NCBI GenBank assembly: GCA_028283625.1
Contig: JAPWKG010000026.1
Location: forward strand, 1 to 64,000
DNA from: Acidobacteriaceae bacterium
Lineage (GTDB): Bacteria; Acidobacteriota; Terriglobia; Terriglobales; Acidobacteriaceae
DNA: 64,000 nucleotides
Reading direction: 5' to 3'
Shown here: positions 52,321 through 61,047 of the stretch, piece by piece
How the letters are laid out: the number at the start of each line of letters is the position of its first letter
Numbering within the stretch: position 1 is the first letter of the stretch
Notes under the pieces: generated by a model
Databases searched by the model: none
Told to the model about the DNA's origin: nothing
The model's input: only the letters and a program-made list of their open reading frames with translations
Program-made: the position numbers and the translations under genes

Positions 52321-54738
52321 GTGCCCACTGTGGTTGCTTTTTGTTTGTCGGCTCTTCTTGGTATTGCTCCTGTTTCTGCTGCGGTGGCGGCTGTACCTGT
52401 ACCGATCCCGGCGTCGGATCATGCGGAGTTGAGCGGCGTTGTTGTCGACGCCTCCGGGGCGGCTGTACCCAATGCGACGGTTTCGCTGGAGACGTTCGGC
52501 GGCAAGGTTGTGGTCACGGCTGTGACCGATGGCACGGGGCATTATCATCTGCGCGTGTCGGGGCTGGGTGAGTCGCGGTTCCGGCAGCGGGTCACGGCCA
52601 AGGGCTTTCGCACTCTGGTGAATGAAAGTCTTGCGCTTCCGGAGGGAAGCAGCCGCGTCAGCGATATTTCGTTGAGTGTGGGCGAGGTCTCGCAGGTGGT
52701 GACGGTGACGCCGTCGGAGTCTACCGGAAATGGCGAGATTGGAACGGTGGCGCAGGCGGGCGTTCTGGGAACCATGCCGGAGGCAGATATGCCGTACTCG
52801 GCCTCAAGCTACACCTCTCAGACAGTGCTCGACCAGCAGGCGCAGACGGTTTCGGATGTGTTGCGTAACGAGCAGGGCATCCAGGAGACCAACGGGCGCT
52901 ACTCGGAGAACCAGTACCTGACGATGCGCGGCTTTGTGCTTGAGGTTGGACAGTCGTTGCTGAACGGTATTCCGGGGTTGGTGGATAGCCGCAGCCCCTC
53001 CATCGAGAATATTGACCGCGTCGAGATCTACAAGGGGCCGAGCTCGTTTCTGAACGGCGCGAGTGCGTACGGCGCGGCGGGCGGCACCATCAACATGGTG
53101 ACCAAGCGCGCTGGAGATGCGCCGTATCTGCGTGTGGATGGAGGCTACTCTTCGGCGACGGAGAAGGAAGGCCACATCGATGCGGGTCGTCGTTTTTTTG
53201 CCAACAAGGCTCTGGGGGTCCGGGTAAACCTGGGAGGTCGCATGGGCGATACGCCGGTGGATCATCAGGAAGAGAACGTAGCCAATGGCGCGGTCAACGT
53301 TGATTATCGCGGGAACCGTTTCCGTGGCAGCGTTGACTTCAGCGATGAGTCTCGCAGCATGCTGGGTTACCGGGATGCGATTGAACTCGATACCGGAGTG
53401 ACTGTTGTTCCGCGCGCTCCCAAGGCAAGCACGAACCTCTTCGATCATTCCTCGACGTACGATCACCATCAGATGACGGTGCTTTCGCAGGGGAGCTATG
53501 ACCTCAGCCAGGCGTTCAGTCTGTACGGCTCTTACGGCTATGCGCATCAGCTGGAGTCTTATGCGGGCCCCGGCGTGACGTACCTGGAAGACAACGCGGG
53601 GGCTGCGCTCGCCACCGATCTTACGGATACCTCGGACACGCATACGAATGTAGGCCGCATGGGAATGCGCGGCAATGTGAAGACCGGCAAGGTGCAGAAT
53701 AACTTCACCCTTGCGGCGGATTATCTGCAGATCTGGGCAGGCTACTTCTACGAGTATGGTGACTCGTACGATACGAACCTCTACAACCCTGTTGCGCTTG
53801 CGCCGCTGGCAAGCCGAACCGCAGGATTGAAGAATCTCCCGAATACCAATCTGAACCGGCTTTCGAGCGTTGTGGTGGCGGATGTGCTGACCGCGCTGGA
53901 CGGCAAGCTGACGGTGATTGGTGGTGTGCGCGGGCAGTGGATCGGAGAGCGGTCCATCGGCACGCTGAATCGCGGATCGAACAATACGCCTGTCTTCGAT
54001 TACTCCAGTGCGACGGTGTACAACAAGGGCATGCCGAGCCCTTCGATTGCGGCGATGTATCACCTGCCCAAGGGCTTTTCGGTGTATGCCAATTACATGC
54101 AGGATCTTCAGCAGGGCCCAACAGCTCCTACCACTGCGTCCAATCCCGGGCAGGTGTTTGCACCGTACGTAGCCAAGCAGCAGGAGGCAGGTGCGAAGTA
54201 TGAGCATGGCACGTTGTTGGCAACGCTGGCGGTTTACCAGATCTCGGAGCCGAACGGAACGCTCAACACGCAGAACACGTTTGTCGTTAACGGAGAACAG
54301 CGTAACCGCGGCCTTGAGTTTGAGCTTTCCGGAAATGTGGCTGCGGGCGTTCGTCTGAACGGTGGCATTACGTTCATGGACGCGCGCCAGGAAAACACAG
54401 GAGAGGCTGGCGTCGATGGACTGCGTGCGCAGGGCATTCCCGGAACGCAGGCAACGGTGAATGCTGAGTGGACGGTGCCGAAGGTGAAGTCGCTGAATCT
54501 TGACGCGCGCGTAACGGCTTCCGGTGGACAATGGGCCGACACGGTTGAGACGATGCATATCCCGGCGTGGGCGCGGCTCGACATCGGAGGACGCTACGAG
54601 CTGAAGACAAAGATGCCGGTCACCTTCCGGGTGAACATCGATAACGTAACAGGCAATAATTATTACGAGTCGAGCTATCTTGGGTTGAACATTGCGGCTC
54701 CGCGCACGCTGCGCCTTTCGAGCGGTATCCGCTTCTAA
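52321..54738 (+). CDS. TonB-dependent siderophore-type receptor
   Basis: Outer-membrane active transporter of about 805 residues. The signal peptide (about 1-22) is followed by a carboxypeptidase-regulatory-like domain (about 35-120, GVVVDASGAAVPNATVSL). The plug domain contains TVSDVLRNEQGIQ and NIDRVEIYKGPSSFLNGASAYGAAGGTINMVTKRA, as in FhuA/FcuA siderophore receptors; a 22-stranded barrel ends in LRLSSGIRF (terminal Phe). GTG at 52321 is chosen because GGAGG lies 8 bases upstream and it begins the signal peptide. The next gene, 23 bases on, is a PepSY protein, which supports an iron role. Confidence 0.93.
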   Translation: MPTVVAFCLSALLGIAPVSAAVAAVPVPIPASDHAELSGVVVDASGAAVPNATVSLETFGGKVVVTAVTDGTGHYHLRVSGLGESRFRQRVTAKGFRTLVNESLALPEGSSRVSDISLSVGEVSQVVTVTPSESTGNGEIGTVAQAGVLGTMPEADMPYSASSYTSQTVLDQQAQTVSDVLRNEQGIQETNGRYSENQYLTMRGFVLEVGQSLLNGIPGLVDSRSPSIENIDRVEIYKGPSSFLNGASAYGAAGGTINMVTKRAGDAPYLRVDGGYSSATEKEGHIDAGRRFFANKALGVRVNLGGRMGDTPVDHQEENVANGAVNVDYRGNRFRGSVDFSDESRSMLGYRDAIELDTGVTVVPRAPKASTNLFDHSSTYDHHQMTVLSQGSYDLSQAFSLYGSYGYAHQLESYAGPGVTYLEDNAGAALATDLTDTSDTHTNVGRMGMRGNVKTGKVQNNFTLAADYLQIWAGYFYEYGDSYDTNLYNPVALAPLASRTAGLKNLPNTNLNRLSSVVVADVLTALDGKLTVIGGVRGQWIGERSIGTLNRGSNNTPVFDYSSATVYNKGMPSPSIAAMYHLPKGFSVYANYMQDLQQGPTAPTTASNPGQVFAPYVAKQQEAGAKYEHGTLLATLAVYQISEPNGTLNTQNTFVVNGEQRNRGLEFELSGNVAAGVRLNGGITFMDARQENTGEAGVDGLRAQGIPGTQATVNAEWTVPKVKSLNLDARVTASGGQWADTVETMHIPAWARLDIGGRYELKTKMPVTFRVNIDNVTGNNYYESSYLGLNIAAPRTLRLSSGIRF

Positions 54739-54761
54739 ACCAGAGAGCAGAAGGCTTCGCC

Positions 54762-55913
54762 ATGGGATTGTTCAAGAACCTACTGCATCATCCGCGCCGT
54801 GTCTGGGCGCGCAGGATGGTCTTTCAGGTTCACCTGTGGTCCGGCGTTCTGCTCTCGTTGTATCTGGTGCTGATTTCGCTCTCGGGTGCGTTGATGGTTT
54901 ACCACGATGCGTTGACGACCAGCACGCTGCCGCAGAATCTCAGACCGTATGACGCGGCAAAGATCGCCTCTGTTCCTTCGGTGATGCAAGCCGCACAGGC
55001 TGCGTTTCCTAACGCAGCGGTCAGCTCGCTTACGCTGCCTTCGGCGCGCTTGCCGGTCTTTCAGGTACAGGTGCAGCGTGAAGATGGAAGCTCGTTTCAG
55101 GCCATAGCGGACCCGCAGAGCGGCGCGGTGCGACGGCTCTCTCGCAGCTGGGTGGATGTCGTGTATGAGTTCCACATCGAGCTGCTGCTGGGAGACGCGC
55201 ATGGGATGCAGTGGAACGGCATTGGCGCTGCAGGCTTGTTGCTGCTGGCGGTGACGGGCGTGCTGCTGTGGTGGCGCGGGATGGCGCGTTGGTGGCGTGG
55301 GCTGGGCGTTTCCTTCCGCACGAACTGGCGGCGCATCAACTACGACCTGCACCATGCTCTCGGGATATGGACCCTGTTCCTGGTTTCCTGGTGGGCGGTT
55401 TCGGGTGTGTACTTTGCGTGGGATAAGCCGTTTACCGCCGTGGTGAACCGGATTTCGCCGCTGGTGGGAATGCGGGAGCCGGAAGCCGCAGCGCTGCGGC
55501 CGGAGGTTGTGGGCGGTACGCTGCAGGCGATGCTGGAGCGTGCGCAGCAGGCCTCACCGCACGGCAGACTGAGCACGCTGACGAATCCGAGTCTGGCTGC
55601 GGGCGAGCCGCTGACGGCGTATATGAACCTTCGTTCGCCGGAGGACTTTGCACATGCCGACATCGTCACGCTGGATCCGCGCAGCGGTGCGGTGCTCAGC
55701 GTGTGGCACTACGGCGAGAATCACAGCGTTGGCGACTGGTTGCTTTGGGCGCTGGAGCCGTTGCACTTCGGAACGCTGTGGGGGCCGTGGATGCGTGCGG
55801 CGTGGTGCGTGTTCGGTGTTGCGCTGGCCGTGCTCACCATCACAGGGCTGCTGATGTACTGGAATCGCTTTCTGCGCTTTCGCTGGCGTGCGCTTACGCA
55901 GCACCCGGCTTGA
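54762..55913 (+). CDS. PepSY-associated membrane protein (iron-uptake linked)
   Basis: 383 residues, PepSY/PiuB-like iron-regulated membrane protein. N-terminal helix (FQVHLWSGVLLSLYLVLISLSGALMVYHD), a periplasmic PepSY-like region, helix pairs around GIGAAGLLLLAVTGVLLWWRG and LHHALGIWTLFLVSWWAVSGVYFAW, and a final helix VFGVALAVLTITGLLMYW. Such proteins pair with TonB siderophore receptors and may act in ferric-siderophore reduction; the conserved His residues (VHLWSG, LHHALG) could bind haem. Same operon as the receptor; terminator follows. Confidence 0.87.
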   Translation: MGLFKNLLHHPRRVWARRMVFQVHLWSGVLLSLYLVLISLSGALMVYHDALTTSTLPQNLRPYDAAKIASVPSVMQAAQAAFPNAAVSSLTLPSARLPVFQVQVQREDGSSFQAIADPQSGAVRRLSRSWVDVVYEFHIELLLGDAHGMQWNGIGAAGLLLLAVTGVLLWWRGMARWWRGLGVSFRTNWRRINYDLHHALGIWTLFLVSWWAVSGVYFAWDKPFTAVVNRISPLVGMREPEAAALRPEVVGGTLQAMLERAQQASPHGRLSTLTNPSLAAGEPLTAYMNLRSPEDFAHADIVTLDPRSGAVLSVWHYGENHSVGDWLLWALEPLHFGTLWGPWMRAAWCVFGVALAVLTITGLLMYWNRFLRFRWRALTQHPA

Positions 55914-55953
55914 TGCAAGCCTTGTCGGTGAAGCGAGCGTAGAACTGTGAGCG

Positions 55954-55979
55954 GACCCAGCTTCGTGCTGGGTCTTTCT
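55954..55979 (+). terminator. Terminator of the receptor/PepSY operon
   Basis: GACCCAGC ttcgt GCTGGGTC followed by TTTCT. Confidence 0.7.
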
Positions 55980-56110
55980 GCGTGCGTTCGTGCCAGAGAA
56001 GACGGTAGCCCAACGCGGTATCGGCGTGCCACCAAGGATCGGGTTGCAGCCGCGATCGCAAGTCCCTGGAAGTGCAACGCCGTTTCTGCGGGTGTGAAGA
56101 AAGTGGTCTG

Positions 56111-57133
56111 CTAACGCGCCCCAAAGGTGAAGATCGTGTGGGAGCGGAAGGTTTCGCCGGGGCGCAGCACGGTCGAGGGGAACTGCGGGTGGTTGGGCGA
56201 GTCCGGAAAGTGCTGCGTTTCCAGGCAGAATCCGGTGCGTGCGCCGTAGTGAACCGGCTCGGCGGCATCAATGTAGTTTCCGCTGTAGAACTGCACGCCG
56301 GGCTGCGTGGTGAGGACGTGGAGGGTGCGGCCTGTGGACGGCTCATAGACCTCGGCGAAGTCTTCGCTGTCGAGCACGTAGTTGTGGTCGTAGCCGCGTG
56401 CCTGCACGAGCTGTACGTCCTGCTGCTCGATGCGTTCTCCGATGGTGTGCGGTGTGCGGAAGTCAAAGGGGGTTCCTTCGACGGAGCGAAGTTCGCCGGT
56501 AGGAATCGAGGTGTCGTCGGTAGGCGTGAAGCGCGAGGCGTTCAGACGTACGACGTGATCGAGCACGCTGCGGGAGAAGTCCCCGCTGAGATTGAAGTAG
56601 GCGTGATTGGTGAGGTTCAGCACGGTCGGTCGCGTAGTGGTCGCGGTGTAGTCCAGGCGCAGGGAGTGGTCCTCAAGCGTGTAGCGGACCTTTGCGGTGA
56701 GCTCGCCGGGGAAGCCCTGGTCGCCATCGGCGGAGAGCATGGTGAACTCGACGGAGTTTGGTGCGAGAACCTCGCCGCGCCATGCGAGCGTGGCGAAGCC
56801 GTGGGCGCCGCCATGCAGCGCGTTGCGGCCGTTGTTGGCGGGGATGCGGAAGTCTTCTCCATCGATGGAGAAGCGTCCGTCGGCAAGCCGGTTGGCATAG
56901 CGTCCGCAGAGCGCACCGAGGAAGGCTTTGTCGGCACGGTAGTCGGCGTAGGAGTCGAGCCCGAGAACGACGTTGGTGATGTGGCCGTTGCGGTCGGCAG
57001 CATCAACACCGGCAAGGCGTGCGCCGAAGTTGGTGACTCGTACGCGGAGCGCCTGATTGGCAAGCTCGTAGAGATGGATGGATTCACCGTCCGGTTGGGT
57101 GCCCCAAAGCGTAGTCTTCAACGGTTCCTGCAT
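56111..57133 (-). CDS. galM: Aldose 1-epimerase (galactose mutarotase)
   Basis: Interconverts alpha and beta anomers of aldoses. 340 residues with NGRNALHGGAHGFATLAW (substrate Asn/Arg and first His), TVLNLTNHAYFNLSG (catalytic His), the RGYDHNYVLD block (binding Asp) and CLETQHFPDSPNHPQFPST (catalytic Glu). No signal peptide. Divergent from the GH1 glucosidase gene with 60 bases between, so both may serve beta-glucoside use. Confidence 0.95.
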   Translation of the reverse strand: MQEPLKTTLWGTQPDGESIHLYELANQALRVRVTNFGARLAGVDAADRNGHITNVVLGLDSYADYRADKAFLGALCGRYANRLADGRFSIDGEDFRIPANNGRNALHGGAHGFATLAWRGEVLAPNSVEFTMLSADGDQGFPGELTAKVRYTLEDHSLRLDYTATTTRPTVLNLTNHAYFNLSGDFSRSVLDHVVRLNASRFTPTDDTSIPTGELRSVEGTPFDFRTPHTIGERIEQQDVQLVQARGYDHNYVLDSEDFAEVYEPSTGRTLHVLTTQPGVQFYSGNYIDAAEPVHYGARTGFCLETQHFPDSPNHPQFPSTVLRPGETFRSHTIFTFGAR

Positions 57134-57193
57134 AGTGATTTCAAGGCTAACAGCAGCGGTTTCGGATAACGTGAAGGAGAGAGGTCATCAACG

Positions 57194-58639
57194 ATGACGA
57201 TTGCGATGTCGCGCCGTGAGTTGGCACGTTTGCTGGGGGGCTCGGCGGCATGCGCTGCGGCTGCTCCCGCAGCGCATGCCGCAGGAACAGAGGTGGTGGG
57301 AGAGAGCTTCCCCGCCGGCTTTTTGTGGGGATCGGCTACCGCCTCCTACCAGGTAGAAGGCGCCGTGCAGCAGGGTGGCCGGGGAAAGACGATCTGGGAT
57401 ACCTTCTCGCACACGCCGGGCAAGACCTACCAGGGGGACACCGGCGACGTGGCCGATGACTTCTACAACCGCTTTCCGCAGGACATCGCGCTAATGAAAG
57501 AGCTGGGGTTGAAGACCTTCCGCTTTTCCATGGCGTGGTCGCGCATCTTTCCCGATGGAGTTGGAACGCCGAACCAGCAGGGACTGGACTTCTATCGCAG
57601 GCTGGCCGATACCTTGCTGGAAGCCGGTATCGAGCCGTATTGCACGCTGTTTCACTGGGATCTGCCGCAGGCCCTGCAGGATAAGGGCGGCTGGCAGAGC
57701 CGGGATACTGCGGAAGCCTTTGCCGCGTATGCAGGCTTTGTGGCCGGGAAGCTGTCGGACCGCATACGGCACTTTATGACGTTGAATGAGATGCGAACCT
57801 TTGTTGAGATGGGGAATCGCGACGGAATCCACGCTCCGGGGCTGAAGCTCGGGCCGAAACCGCTGGCGCAGCTGGCCCACCACATGGTGCTGGGCCATGG
57901 GCTCGGCGTGCAGGCCATACGGGCGGCGGGGCGGCCGGGAACGCGCGTGGGGCTGGCGGAGAATGTGCTGGCGATGGTGCCGGTAATTGAGACGCAGCAG
58001 CATATTGCCGCTGCGCGCACCGCAATGCGCGAGGAGAATGCGATGTTCCTGACGGCGGTGCTCGAAGGCCGCTATACGGAGGGGTATCTGCGCAAACTAG
58101 GAGCCGATGCCCCGGTATTTACCGATGCAGAGATGAAGGCGATTGGCTCGCCGCTGGACTTTGTCGGGACCAATATCTATACCCCGACGTATGTGCAGGC
58201 CGACGATAGCCCGAGTGGGTACCGGCTGACCCCGTTGCCGCAGTCCTACCCGGCCATGTACAGCCGCTGGCTCATTGTTGGGCCGGAGGCGATGTACTGG
58301 GGACCGAAGCTGGTGCATGAGCTGTGGGGCGTGAAGGCGATCTACATTACGGAAAACGGGACATCTTCCGCAGAGGTCGTGCAGCCGGATGGGCAGATCT
58401 GGGATATCGACCGCGTGATGTACCTGCGGAACTATCTGTTGCAGCTGCGGCGCGCTGTGCGTGAAGGTGTGCCGGTAAAGGGCTACTTCCTGTGGAGCCT
58501 GCTCGATAACTTTGAATGGGCGGATGGATACAGCAAGCGCTTCGGCATTGTGTATGTGGACTACGCCACGCAGAAGCGGATTCCGAAGCTGAGCGCGGCT
58601 TTTTACAAAGAGACGATTCGGCGTAACGCGGTGGCGTAG
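57194..58639 (+). CDS. Exported GH1 beta-glucosidase
   Basis: Family 1 glycoside hydrolase, 481 residues. Acid/base Glu in TLNEMRTF (usual TFNEP; Leu and Met are variants), nucleophile Glu in YITENGTSS, and FLWGSATASYQVEGA and NFEWADGYSKRFGI aglycone/sugar-site blocks. The N-terminus is a probable Tat signal (SRRELARLLGG, then Ala-rich to about residue 30), unusual because most GH1 enzymes are cytoplasmic. Substrate class beta-glucosides or galactosides. Ends in front of a perfect hairpin. Confidence 0.93.
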   Translation: MTIAMSRRELARLLGGSAACAAAAPAAHAAGTEVVGESFPAGFLWGSATASYQVEGAVQQGGRGKTIWDTFSHTPGKTYQGDTGDVADDFYNRFPQDIALMKELGLKTFRFSMAWSRIFPDGVGTPNQQGLDFYRRLADTLLEAGIEPYCTLFHWDLPQALQDKGGWQSRDTAEAFAAYAGFVAGKLSDRIRHFMTLNEMRTFVEMGNRDGIHAPGLKLGPKPLAQLAHHMVLGHGLGVQAIRAAGRPGTRVGLAENVLAMVPVIETQQHIAAARTAMREENAMFLTAVLEGRYTEGYLRKLGADAPVFTDAEMKAIGSPLDFVGTNIYTPTYVQADDSPSGYRLTPLPQSYPAMYSRWLIVGPEAMYWGPKLVHELWGVKAIYITENGTSSAEVVQPDGQIWDIDRVMYLRNYLLQLRRAVREGVPVKGYFLWSLLDNFEWADGYSKRFGIVYVDYATQKRIPKLSAAFYKETIRRNAVA

Positions 58640-58663
58640 CTGGACGCGCGCGCGAAAGCCGCA

Positions 58664-58697
58664 AAAAGAGCCCACCCTGAATCGGGTGGGCTCTTTT
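58664..58697. terminator. Bidirectional terminator between GH1 and response regulator genes
   Basis: AAAAGAGCCCACCC pairs perfectly (14 bp) with GGGTGGGCTCTTTT. Confidence 0.88.
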
Positions 58698-58732
58698 GTG
58701 GCTCCTGCAAGCGCGCGCGCCTGAACGCTGGG

Positions 58733-59176
58733 CTAGCTGGCGGCTGCGAGGCTCTGGAACTGCGCTGCGTGGACCTGCACGCTGACCGGCTGCTTCTTGG
58801 GGCCGCGCTTGCGTGCAACAAGAATGCGGATACGGTCGATGAGCTCTGCCGGGGTGCTGGCTCCCTTGGGCAGAAAGGCGTCGGCGGCGGTAGCGCGCTC
58901 AAAGGCGGTAACGGTGCCGGAGATGAGCAGGGTGGGCAGAGCCGGGTGAAGCTGCTTGGCGCGCTGCACCAGCTCGTTGCCATCCATCTGCGGCAGCAGC
59001 AGGTCAGAGAGAAGAAGATCGACCGAACCCTGGGGAGCGTCCTTCAGGTACTCGAGCGCTTCGGCTGCCGAGGCGCTCGACACTACGCGGTACCCACGTG
59101 TTTCCAGAAGGAACTTGCGAACGCTGAGGATCTGCTCATTGTCATCAACACACAGGATGGTCTTACGAGGGCGCAT
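58733..59176 (-). CDS. Single-domain response regulator (receiver only)
   Basis: 147 residues. Receiver domain about 1-120: the acidic pair in ILCVDDNEQ, phospho-acceptor Asp in VDLLLSDLLLPQMDG, Thr/Ser in LLISGT and Lys in AFLPKGAS. The tail of about 25 residues has no output domain, so it likely works by protein contact (CheY-like). ATG at 59176 gives the right domain start; the open frame extends 78 low-complexity codons upstream. No histidine kinase gene is nearby. Confidence 0.87.
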   Translation of the reverse strand: MRPRKTILCVDDNEQILSVRKFLLETRGYRVVSSASAAEALEYLKDAPQGSVDLLLSDLLLPQMDGNELVQRAKQLHPALPTLLISGTVTAFERATAADAFLPKGASTPAELIDRIRILVARKRGPKKQPVSVQVHAAQFQSLAAAS

Positions 59177-59802
59177 GGTCTTTTTCTTTCTCCCCGGTCT
59201 TGGGCGGGGTCGTGCTCTGGCGGCTGTTTGGCTGCCGGGTGGAACAGGTCTCAGGCTGAGGGCGGGTCGCGGAGTGTTTTGGAGCGCACTCCGGCCGCGC
59301 CGCCAGCTCACTCTTTTTTCGAGCTTGCGGTGACCGCGAAAGACAGGTTTGAGGAGAACCGGGGCCGACTGTGGAGGTTGTGGAAAAAGAGCGTAGAGCT
59401 CCTGTCCCACTCCCAGCCAAAATTCGGAGAAGGCGTCCGTTAGACCCTGCTTCCGGACAAGAACAAGCCTGTCCGGAAGCGTGTCGCGGTTGTGACAGAA
59501 CCTTCAAAGCGGGTGGGGGAAACGAGGCCGGAGGAGGAAGGTTGCGTCCTTCTACCAGCTGTTTCCGGCGCCGTGCCGGAAGGTGACTACCACGTTAAAT
59601 TGTGTGAAAAACCACAGAAAATGTGGGAAAGCTGTACGAAATCATTCCGTCGTTCGGTTCATGTGCCGGCTGACGATTTGCTTACTTTAGAGAGATGACA
59701 CGGGCATGACAACGGCGAATATTTAGCGAACATTCGAGGGTTTTTGCCTATCCCTTCCACCGCCCCTTGAAGACCCCGCGTGCCTATTGACGTTTTGGGT
59801 TC
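59177..59802. other. 626-base gene-free stretch with two hairpins
   Basis: A perfect 11-bp stem, GCTTCCGGACA with TGTCCGGAAGC, loop of 10, lies at 59451-59482. A second, TTCCGGC gccgt GCCGGAA, lies at 59563-59581. Both share the CCGGA core. Neither has a T run. The AT-rich part at about 59620-59730 shows no coding pattern. Function unknown; small RNA or protein-binding repeats are possible. Confidence 0.4.
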
Positions 59803-60717
59803 TCAGCCCTGTGCATAAGTGCCGGTGCCAGGCAGGAAATAGCGTCCCATTGCCACGGAAATGGTGCGACCGGCGATATCGATTCCGTAAACGGTATCCG
59901 CCTGTTTCTGCGCCCGGCCCAGCAGAAGGCTTGGCCGGAGCATCTCGACGCCCTGCAAAAAACGGCAGGGAGCGTCTGGGGCGAGCAGACCGTTGGCCAC
60001 CAGCCAGGCGACGGCCGGCCCGGCTGCTGAGCCGGTAGCCGGATCTTCACCGCTGTAGAACTGCATCCGGGTACGGAACTCGCCTTCCTGCCCGGTGGGC
60101 GCCAGGACGTAGAACCAGCGCATGCCGCGCTCGCGCAGCCAGGGGGAGGCAAGTGCCTGAGGAATGGCGAGGCGCTGCAGGCTATCGAGGCTCTTGAGCA
60201 GCACGATACAGAAGGCGTTGCCGGTGGAGACGCTTTGGGGCAGGAAGCGAGCGTCGATCTCTTCGGGGGCAAGGCCGAGGACTGGAGCGACTTCGTCCGG
60301 GCTATAGGTGCCGCCGAAGACGGGATCGTTCTGCCGCATGCTGCCAAAGACGCCATTGCCGTGCTGCTCGTGCGGGGGGAAGTGCACCGGGATAGGGCCG
60401 ACGTTGAGCTGCAGCGTAATCTGCTGGGCACCGCGCAGCGTGGGGTGGTTCTGGTAGAGCCAGCTGGCGGTGCCCAGCGTGGGGTGCCCGGCAAAGGGGA
60501 GCTCTTCTTCGGTGGTGAAGATGCGGACGCGCACTGCGCCGGGCTCGTCGTCTGTGGGTAGGATGAAGGTGGTTTCCGAGAGCCGGGTTTCGCGGGCCAG
60601 GGCCTGCATTTCTTCATCGGAGAGTCCGCGCGCGTCGTGGAAGACGGCCAGGGGATTGCCTTCGAGCGCCTGCTCGGCGAAGACGTCGAGTACGGTGTAT
60701 TCGTAGCTGCGTTGCAT
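59803..60717 (-). CDS. PhzF family isomerase/epimerase-like protein
   Basis: 304 residues with the PhzF two-lobed pattern: VLDVFAEQALEGNPLAVF, the catalytic Glu in RLSETTFIL, EELPFAGHPTLGTAS, and the second-lobe GEDPATGSAAGPAVAWL. PhzF homologues isomerise small cyclic or amino-acid-derived substrates; without other phz genes no phenazine role can be claimed. ATG at 60717 matches the family start; nine upstream codons are open. Divergent from the peroxiredoxin leader region. Confidence 0.9.
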   Translation of the reverse strand: MQRSYEYTVLDVFAEQALEGNPLAVFHDARGLSDEEMQALARETRLSETTFILPTDDEPGAVRVRIFTTEEELPFAGHPTLGTASWLYQNHPTLRGAQQITLQLNVGPIPVHFPPHEQHGNGVFGSMRQNDPVFGGTYSPDEVAPVLGLAPEEIDARFLPQSVSTGNAFCIVLLKSLDSLQRLAIPQALASPWLRERGMRWFYVLAPTGQEGEFRTRMQFYSGEDPATGSAAGPAVAWLVANGLLAPDAPCRFLQGVEMLRPSLLLGRAQKQADTVYGIDIAGRTISVAMGRYFLPGTGTYAQG

Positions 60718-60737
60718 GGCGCGAGTGTACCCGGGAT

Positions 60738-60766
60738 TTGACACGCTCTGCTTCGAGTCGTAGGGT
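60738..60766 (+). promoter_or_regulatory. Sigma-70-like promoter of the peroxiredoxin leader
   Basis: Perfect -35 TTGACA (60738-60743), 17-base spacer and -10 TAGGGT (60761-60766). Predicted start near 60773, giving a leader of about 275 bases before the peroxiredoxin gene. Confidence 0.65.
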
Positions 60767-60839
60767 AGAAATCACCGCAGGTGGGGCACAACCGTTCCCA
60801 CGCTGGTGCGCAGCATCGGCAGCGGTACTTACAAGATTG

Positions 60840-60935
60840 ATGATCCGCTCCTCTTCCATCCCGTCCCTTCGCTGCTGCTGCAACCGCTGCTGCTGTTGCT
60901 GTGGCCCTGCGCGGGTGAGTCGGAGCGAATCGTAG
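60840..60935 (+). CDS. Poly-cysteine leader peptide (31 codons), candidate attenuator
   Basis: ATG at 60840 to TAG at 60933-60935. The peptide centre is RCCCNRCCCCCG: eight Cys codons in twelve (TGC and TGT mixed). The upstream ribosome site is weak. The stop lies 31 bases before the first arm of an intrinsic terminator at 60967-61000, and the whole unit sits between a good promoter and the peroxiredoxin gene. This matches leader-peptide attenuation, here read as sensing charged tRNA-Cys. The overlapping Leu-rich frame (CTG repeats) runs past the terminator and has no ATG, so the Cys frame is preferred. Function is inferred, not known. Confidence 0.5.
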   Translation: MIRSSSIPSLRCCCNRCCCCCGPARVSRSES

Positions 60936-60966
60936 GCGAACTAAAACGTCACGAAGCGAGACAACG

Positions 60967-61000
60967 ACCCACCCAAAGGCAGACCGCCGGGTGGGTTTTT
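60967..61000 (+). terminator. Intrinsic terminator in the peroxiredoxin leader (attenuator)
   Basis: ACCCACCC pairs with GGGTGGGT and is followed by a run of T. It lies 48 bases before the peroxiredoxin start, on the same strand, with no full gene upstream to terminate. An early GGTGGGG (60780-60786) could pair with its first arm as an anti-terminator. Confidence 0.75.
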
Positions 61001-61047
61001 CAGCTTACGGCGCCTGCAAACCAGTAACGAATCTGAAGGAGATTTGA

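Noticed and set aside
55894..56100. Protein-like end (SQFYARFTDKACIKPG) on the minus strand between the PepSY gene and galM
   Set aside because: It overlaps the 3' end of the PepSY gene, has no start outside galM's antisense shadow, and a terminator for the plus strand lies inside it. Might still be a small gene, but support is too thin.
60806..61027. Leu-rich frame (CTG repeats) overlapping the Cys leader, as in a leucine attenuator
   Set aside because: It needs a GTG start without a ribosome site, runs through the terminator to 61027, and no leucine gene follows. The Cys frame has an ATG and stops before the terminator.
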